A stretch of 64,000 bases of DNA from Clostridia bacterium. Lineage in GTDB: Bacteria; Bacillota; Clostridia; Christensenellales; DTU072. The stretch spans positions 248,001 through 312,000 of the forward strand of contig JAEDHK010000001.1 of assembly GCA_016297005.1 (NCBI GenBank). The letters are read 5' to 3'. Positions 61,355 to 64,000 of this stretch are shown here, one piece after another; position 1 is the stretch's first letter, and each line of letters starts with the position of its first letter. The translations under genes and the position numbers were made by a program. The notes beneath the pieces were generated by a model. That model was given only the letters and a program-made list of their open reading frames with translations, searched no databases and had not been told where the DNA came from.

Positions 61355-63079
61355 TTATACAAACAATAATTTACTGATAACTACGTTTTTGGTGCAGACT
61401 GTCAGACGTTTTACGTTTTTCCAACCGGTAAGGGGGCGGAAATGTTCGTCTTTGAAGTCCGTGCATCGCAAAAGGACGCCCTCGAACGTCGAATCCGTGT
61501 AGACGTTTTTGGTAACGTAATATTTGATCGATCGTTCGTCCGTAAGGCAAAGAACGAGGTCGAAAGGCTTTTCTTCCGAATAGCAGTCCACCTGCATGAC
61601 GCGTTCCGACTCGATATTCTTCGTGCCGTCTCCGACGAAAAGAATCATTTGTCCCGTCTTATTCACGATGCCTTTCAGCCCGACGGGGATGACGTAGCCG
61701 ATGATATTTTCCGTAAAAAGAACGGGTTGTTCGTTATATTCGTTGAACGCCTTTTTCAAACCGCCGTACGTGTACAGCTCGTTATCCGAAACCTCTTGCG
61801 TAATAGTCACTCGCTTGTCCGTGAAATCGGTCATGGTAATAAAACCGGACACGCCGACGTCGTTTTCGTACGTCACGTGCGCATAGCAGAACAATCGGGC
61901 GTCTTCGTGCGGAATGGGTATATTTGCGATATATTCGCCTTTCCCGACCGTTTCGCACACGGCTTTAATCCAGTTGCGCGTTTCGTGATTGATATCGTCG
62001 AGCGCATAATAGACGACTGCGGAGCGAATGGCCGAGTCAGCGTCCGCTTTGACCTCGGTATAAACGACGCCGTCGTTATTGAGTCTGACGTCGATCGTGG
62101 GCAAGGCGGGGAGATTCGCGTCCAGATAGGTCAATCTGAGCCATTTTTTGAGCGTTCCGAAGCAGTCTTTGTTGACGTTATCCGAATACCCGTTGCAGAC
62201 GTACATCCGGAATTTTTCCTGCCCGTTCAGCAGCGAAAGGAAATAAGTTCTGTCTACGTCCGAAATGGTGTCGTTACTGCCGATTGCGACGAAAATGGGG
62301 ATGTCTCTGTTTTTTAAATAAGAAACTCCGGCGACGCCCGTTATCCAGGCGAGATCGTCGTGCGTTATTTTCAGTTCTTGTCCGGAATAAACGGGATAAC
62401 TCAGCAGTTCTTTATATCCGGCCGCACAGACGCAGCCCAGACCGCGTATGCGAGAGTCGATTCCGGCCGCTTGCATGGCGTATTCCACACCGTCGCGGAT
62501 CCCGATCACAATCGTATCTTTTATCCCGAATTCTTTTTCGATAAAAGTAACCGAGCGGCGCAGAATAAGGGCGTAGAGATAAGGACAGGTCTCTTTGGCG
62601 GTGGGCAGGACTTTATTCAGGTGTCCGTTATCCCGACCGTATTCTCCGTAAGAAACGCAAGTTGGAAAATGCGTCGTGCTGTCCGGACGGATCTTGCAGT
62701 AGTCCGGCACGAAAACGGTATAGCCGTCCTTCGTCAATTCCGTGATAATCTCTCGTTGGGCTTCTTTTCCGTACTCCTGAACGATCAATATGGCGCGTTT
62801 GGAGGGGACGTCCGGTTGGTATACGTCGATCTCTGCGAGAAGCGCGTCTTCCCCGTATGATTTAACGGTAAAAGTGTGCCTGATTTCTCCGTCGGAAACC
62901 GCGTCCAACGCGTCGGCGTACGGATCGAAGTCCGCCCAGATTTCTTTTGGCGTCAGACAGTTCATCCCGCCGGTCGGATGCAAAGGAATATCGCTTTTTG
63001 CATACATTTCCGCATTCTGATATGCAATATAATTCTTTTTTGCTTCCGTTTCCGGATTATAAGAGCCTTTCCTGATCAT
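61355..63079 (-). CDS. Alpha/beta-hydrolase-like protein lacking the nucleophile serine
   Basis: About 574 residues with no signal peptide, so probably cytoplasmic. The central part reads as an alpha/beta hydrolase: RAILIVQEYG (strand), GYTVFVPDY, TIVIGIRDGVEYAMQAAG at the elbow, IPIFVAIGSNDTISDVDR near the acid residue. The elbow is G-I-R-D-G instead of G-x-S-x-G, so classical Ser chemistry is absent. Two beta-rich regions follow (about 345-440 and 440-574). The start is ATG 63079 with AGAGGAA, 17 bases after the lipoprotein gene; the long upstream frame overlaps that gene. Function unknown; a carbohydrate-binding or pseudo-enzyme role is inference. Confidence 0.68.
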   Translation of the reverse strand: MIRKGSYNPETEAKKNYIAYQNAEMYAKSDIPLHPTGGMNCLTPKEIWADFDPYADALDAVSDGEIRHTFTVKSYGEDALLAEIDVYQPDVPSKRAILIVQEYGKEAQREIITELTKDGYTVFVPDYCKIRPDSTTHFPTCVSYGEYGRDNGHLNKVLPTAKETCPYLYALILRRSVTFIEKEFGIKDTIVIGIRDGVEYAMQAAGIDSRIRGLGCVCAAGYKELLSYPVYSGQELKITHDDLAWITGVAGVSYLKNRDIPIFVAIGSNDTISDVDRTYFLSLLNGQEKFRMYVCNGYSDNVNKDCFGTLKKWLRLTYLDANLPALPTIDVRLNNDGVVYTEVKADADSAIRSAVVYYALDDINHETRNWIKAVCETVGKGEYIANIPIPHEDARLFCYAHVTYENDVGVSGFITMTDFTDKRVTITQEVSDNELYTYGGLKKAFNEYNEQPVLFTENIIGYVIPVGLKGIVNKTGQMILFVGDGTKNIESERVMQVDCYSEEKPFDLVLCLTDERSIKYYVTKNVYTDSTFEGVLLRCTDFKDEHFRPLTGWKNVKRLTVCTKNVVISKLLFV

Positions 63080-63095
63080 TTTTATTCCTCTTGTT

Positions 63096-63797
63096 TTATT
63101 TCGCGGCAGGTAGAAAGTAGTCGTTTTCTCCGTCGCTGACAACGATGTCCTCGATTCTGATCGAACGATTCGTTCCCGTCCACTCGAAAGAGAAGAAAGC
63201 GCCTGTGCTTTGCGGCTCGTTGCCACTTATCAATACGTTTATGCCGTCGTTCGTCGTTTTTTTCCAGTAATAATCCGTCATCTTTCCCAATACCGTTCCG
63301 GTTACTTCGGAAAGGCCGTCGTCGAAAGACGCGTCTATGCCGGTAATCCTGAACGAAAACGCGCGTACGGCGATATCGCAAGAACGCAAATTCAATTCGA
63401 AGATAGTTTTGTCCTCGGAAACTGTCTTCTGAATGTCGATACGGGTTTTCGTGACGATCGGCCTGGAAGCGTCTTCTTTATTGTATACAAGATAGGATAT
63501 CTCGTTACTCGTCAGACCTGCATAAACGGCGTGCAGCTTCTTTTGTCCCGTGGTGGACGTGTCGAACCCGACGATCATATCCGTAGTGCAGGGGATGTCC
63601 CGATATTGTCCTTTTCCGTTGACGAGTCTCAGCTTTACTCCGTCCAGAGTCAGTTCCTGATCGACGGTATAGTTGACGGAAAAATCAGCGTGCTGTAAGT
63701 GAATGGACTCCGGCTTGAACTCTTCCTTTTCGCAAGAACCAAGAAGGAGCAGACCCATCAGCAGTATGATCGGAAGAAAAAAAGATGTTTTTTTCAT
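63096..63797 (-). CDS. Lipoprotein with Ig-like and cohesin-like domains
   Basis: This 233-residue protein has a lipoprotein signal (MKKTSFFLPII, lipobox LGSC, Cys22). Residues about 30-115 resemble a Big_3-type Ig-like domain (LTLDGVKLRLVNGKG, KKLHAVYAG). Residues about 118-233 show a cohesin-like pattern: FELNLRSCDIAVRAFSFRITG, a TNDGINVLISG strand, AFFSFEWTG and IRIEDIVVSDGENDYFL. The ATG overlaps the stop of an upstream gene that ends in a dockerin domain, so the two are co-translated. A membrane-anchored scaffoldin-like receptor is an attractive reading; the cohesin assignment is by eye and needs a profile search. Confidence 0.7.
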   Translation of the reverse strand: MKKTSFFLPIILLMGLLLLGSCEKEEFKPESIHLQHADFSVNYTVDQELTLDGVKLRLVNGKGQYRDIPCTTDMIVGFDTSTTGQKKLHAVYAGLTSNEISYLVYNKEDASRPIVTKTRIDIQKTVSEDKTIFELNLRSCDIAVRAFSFRITGIDASFDDGLSEVTGTVLGKMTDYYWKKTTNDGINVLISGNEPQSTGAFFSFEWTGTNRSIRIEDIVVSDGENDYFLPAAK

Positions 63798-64000
63798 TTT
63801 CCCTCCTTATAGAGTTCGTCCGTCAAAATAACGTAGTCGGTCAGAGTGTATTTGTTGTCGCCGTTTTTATCGAACAAATCGGCTTTTGCGTTCGTTTCTT
63901 TGTTAATAATGCCTCTTTTCCAATAGATTATATCCTTATCGTCCACTTTTCCGTCGTTGTTTCCGTCGCCGGAACGGAAAACGGAATATCTCTTGATTAT
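63794..64000 (-). CDS. C-terminal dockerin domain of a larger protein, partial
   Basis: The last 68 codons of a gene that continues beyond the window. The sequence contains two EF-hand-like calcium loops: GDGNNDGKVDDKDI (first) and DKNGDNKYTLTDY (second), each followed by a helix (IIYWKRGI and VILTDELYKE). This duplicated D-x-N/D-x-D-G pattern is the hallmark of type I dockerins, which bind cohesins. The TGA overlaps the ATG of the downstream cohesin-like lipoprotein (ATGA). The catalytic or binding module lies outside the window. Confidence 0.85.
   Translation of the reverse strand: MIKRYSVFRSGDGNNDGKVDDKDIIYWKRGIINKETNAKADLFDKNGDNKYTLTDYVILTDELYKEGK

Overview
The window looks like chromosomal DNA of a Gram-positive anaerobe of the Firmicutes, probably a gut-type Clostridia (a Christensenellales/Borkfalkia-like lineage is my guess; 16S or marker genes would be needed to settle it). 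Support comes from strong AGGAGG ribosome sites, near-consensus TTGACA-17-TATAAT promoters, a threonine T-box leader, a QueT energy-coupling-factor transporter behind a preQ1-like leader, a type III glutamine synthetase, a rubrerythrin, a PepV-type dipeptidase, lipobox lipoproteins and very large Ig-like and BspA-like surface proteins. I saw no rRNA, tRNA, insertion sequence or CRISPR array.

Layout. 1-3.9 kb: 3' end of a giant Ig-like-repeat surface protein, then a small membrane protein on the other strand. 4.7-16.0 kb: one long exopolysaccharide/capsule operon on the plus strand (priming phosphoglycosyl transferase, three GT4 glycosyltransferases, Wzy polymerase, Wzx flippase, TupA-like ATP-grasp protein, a broken second Wzx, UDP-glucuronate epimerase, galacturonokinase-like kinase, sugar nucleotidyltransferase). 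The middle of this operon is much more A/T-rich than its ends, and the Wzx remnant lies where composition changes back, which suggests a swapped serotype cassette. glmS follows and galE lies opposite, so precursor supply is adjacent. 19.7-32.9 kb: housekeeping genes: PepV-like dipeptidase, gltX, a DMT transporter, a seven-gene minus-strand run (ppx, maf, a degenerate MreB-like actin, a membrane-anchored protein, ybaB, recR, a GPH transporter), a TTG-started nucleotidyltransferase, queT and glyS.

33-40.3 kb: a deacetylase-like protein lacking its first catalytic motif, the T-box and thrS, a GPH/MFS transporter, a two-component system whose promoter puts the transcription start on the start codon (predicted leaderless), and a CYTH protein. 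40.3-51 kb: a single gene for a lipoprotein of about 3505 residues built from leucine-rich (LRR_5) repeats and InlB-B-like modules. 51-59.4 kb: TPR protein, DUF4037 protein, rubrerythrin, a membrane-anchored SGNH esterase, glnN and a membrane-anchored LCAT-like lipase in tight tandem, and a TspO homologue. 59.4-64 kb: a minus-strand operon with ybaK, DUF896, a Pr6Pr-like membrane protein, signal peptidase I, an alpha/beta-hydrolase-like protein without its nucleophile serine, a lipoprotein with a cohesin-like C-terminal domain, and at the window edge the C-terminus of a protein ending in a dockerin.

The points I consider most worth following are the dockerin/cohesin-like gene pair, the galacturonokinase-based uronate activation module, the preQ1-like pseudoknot, the pseudo-actin next to maf, the leaderless regulators and the cassette-swap scar in the polysaccharide locus.
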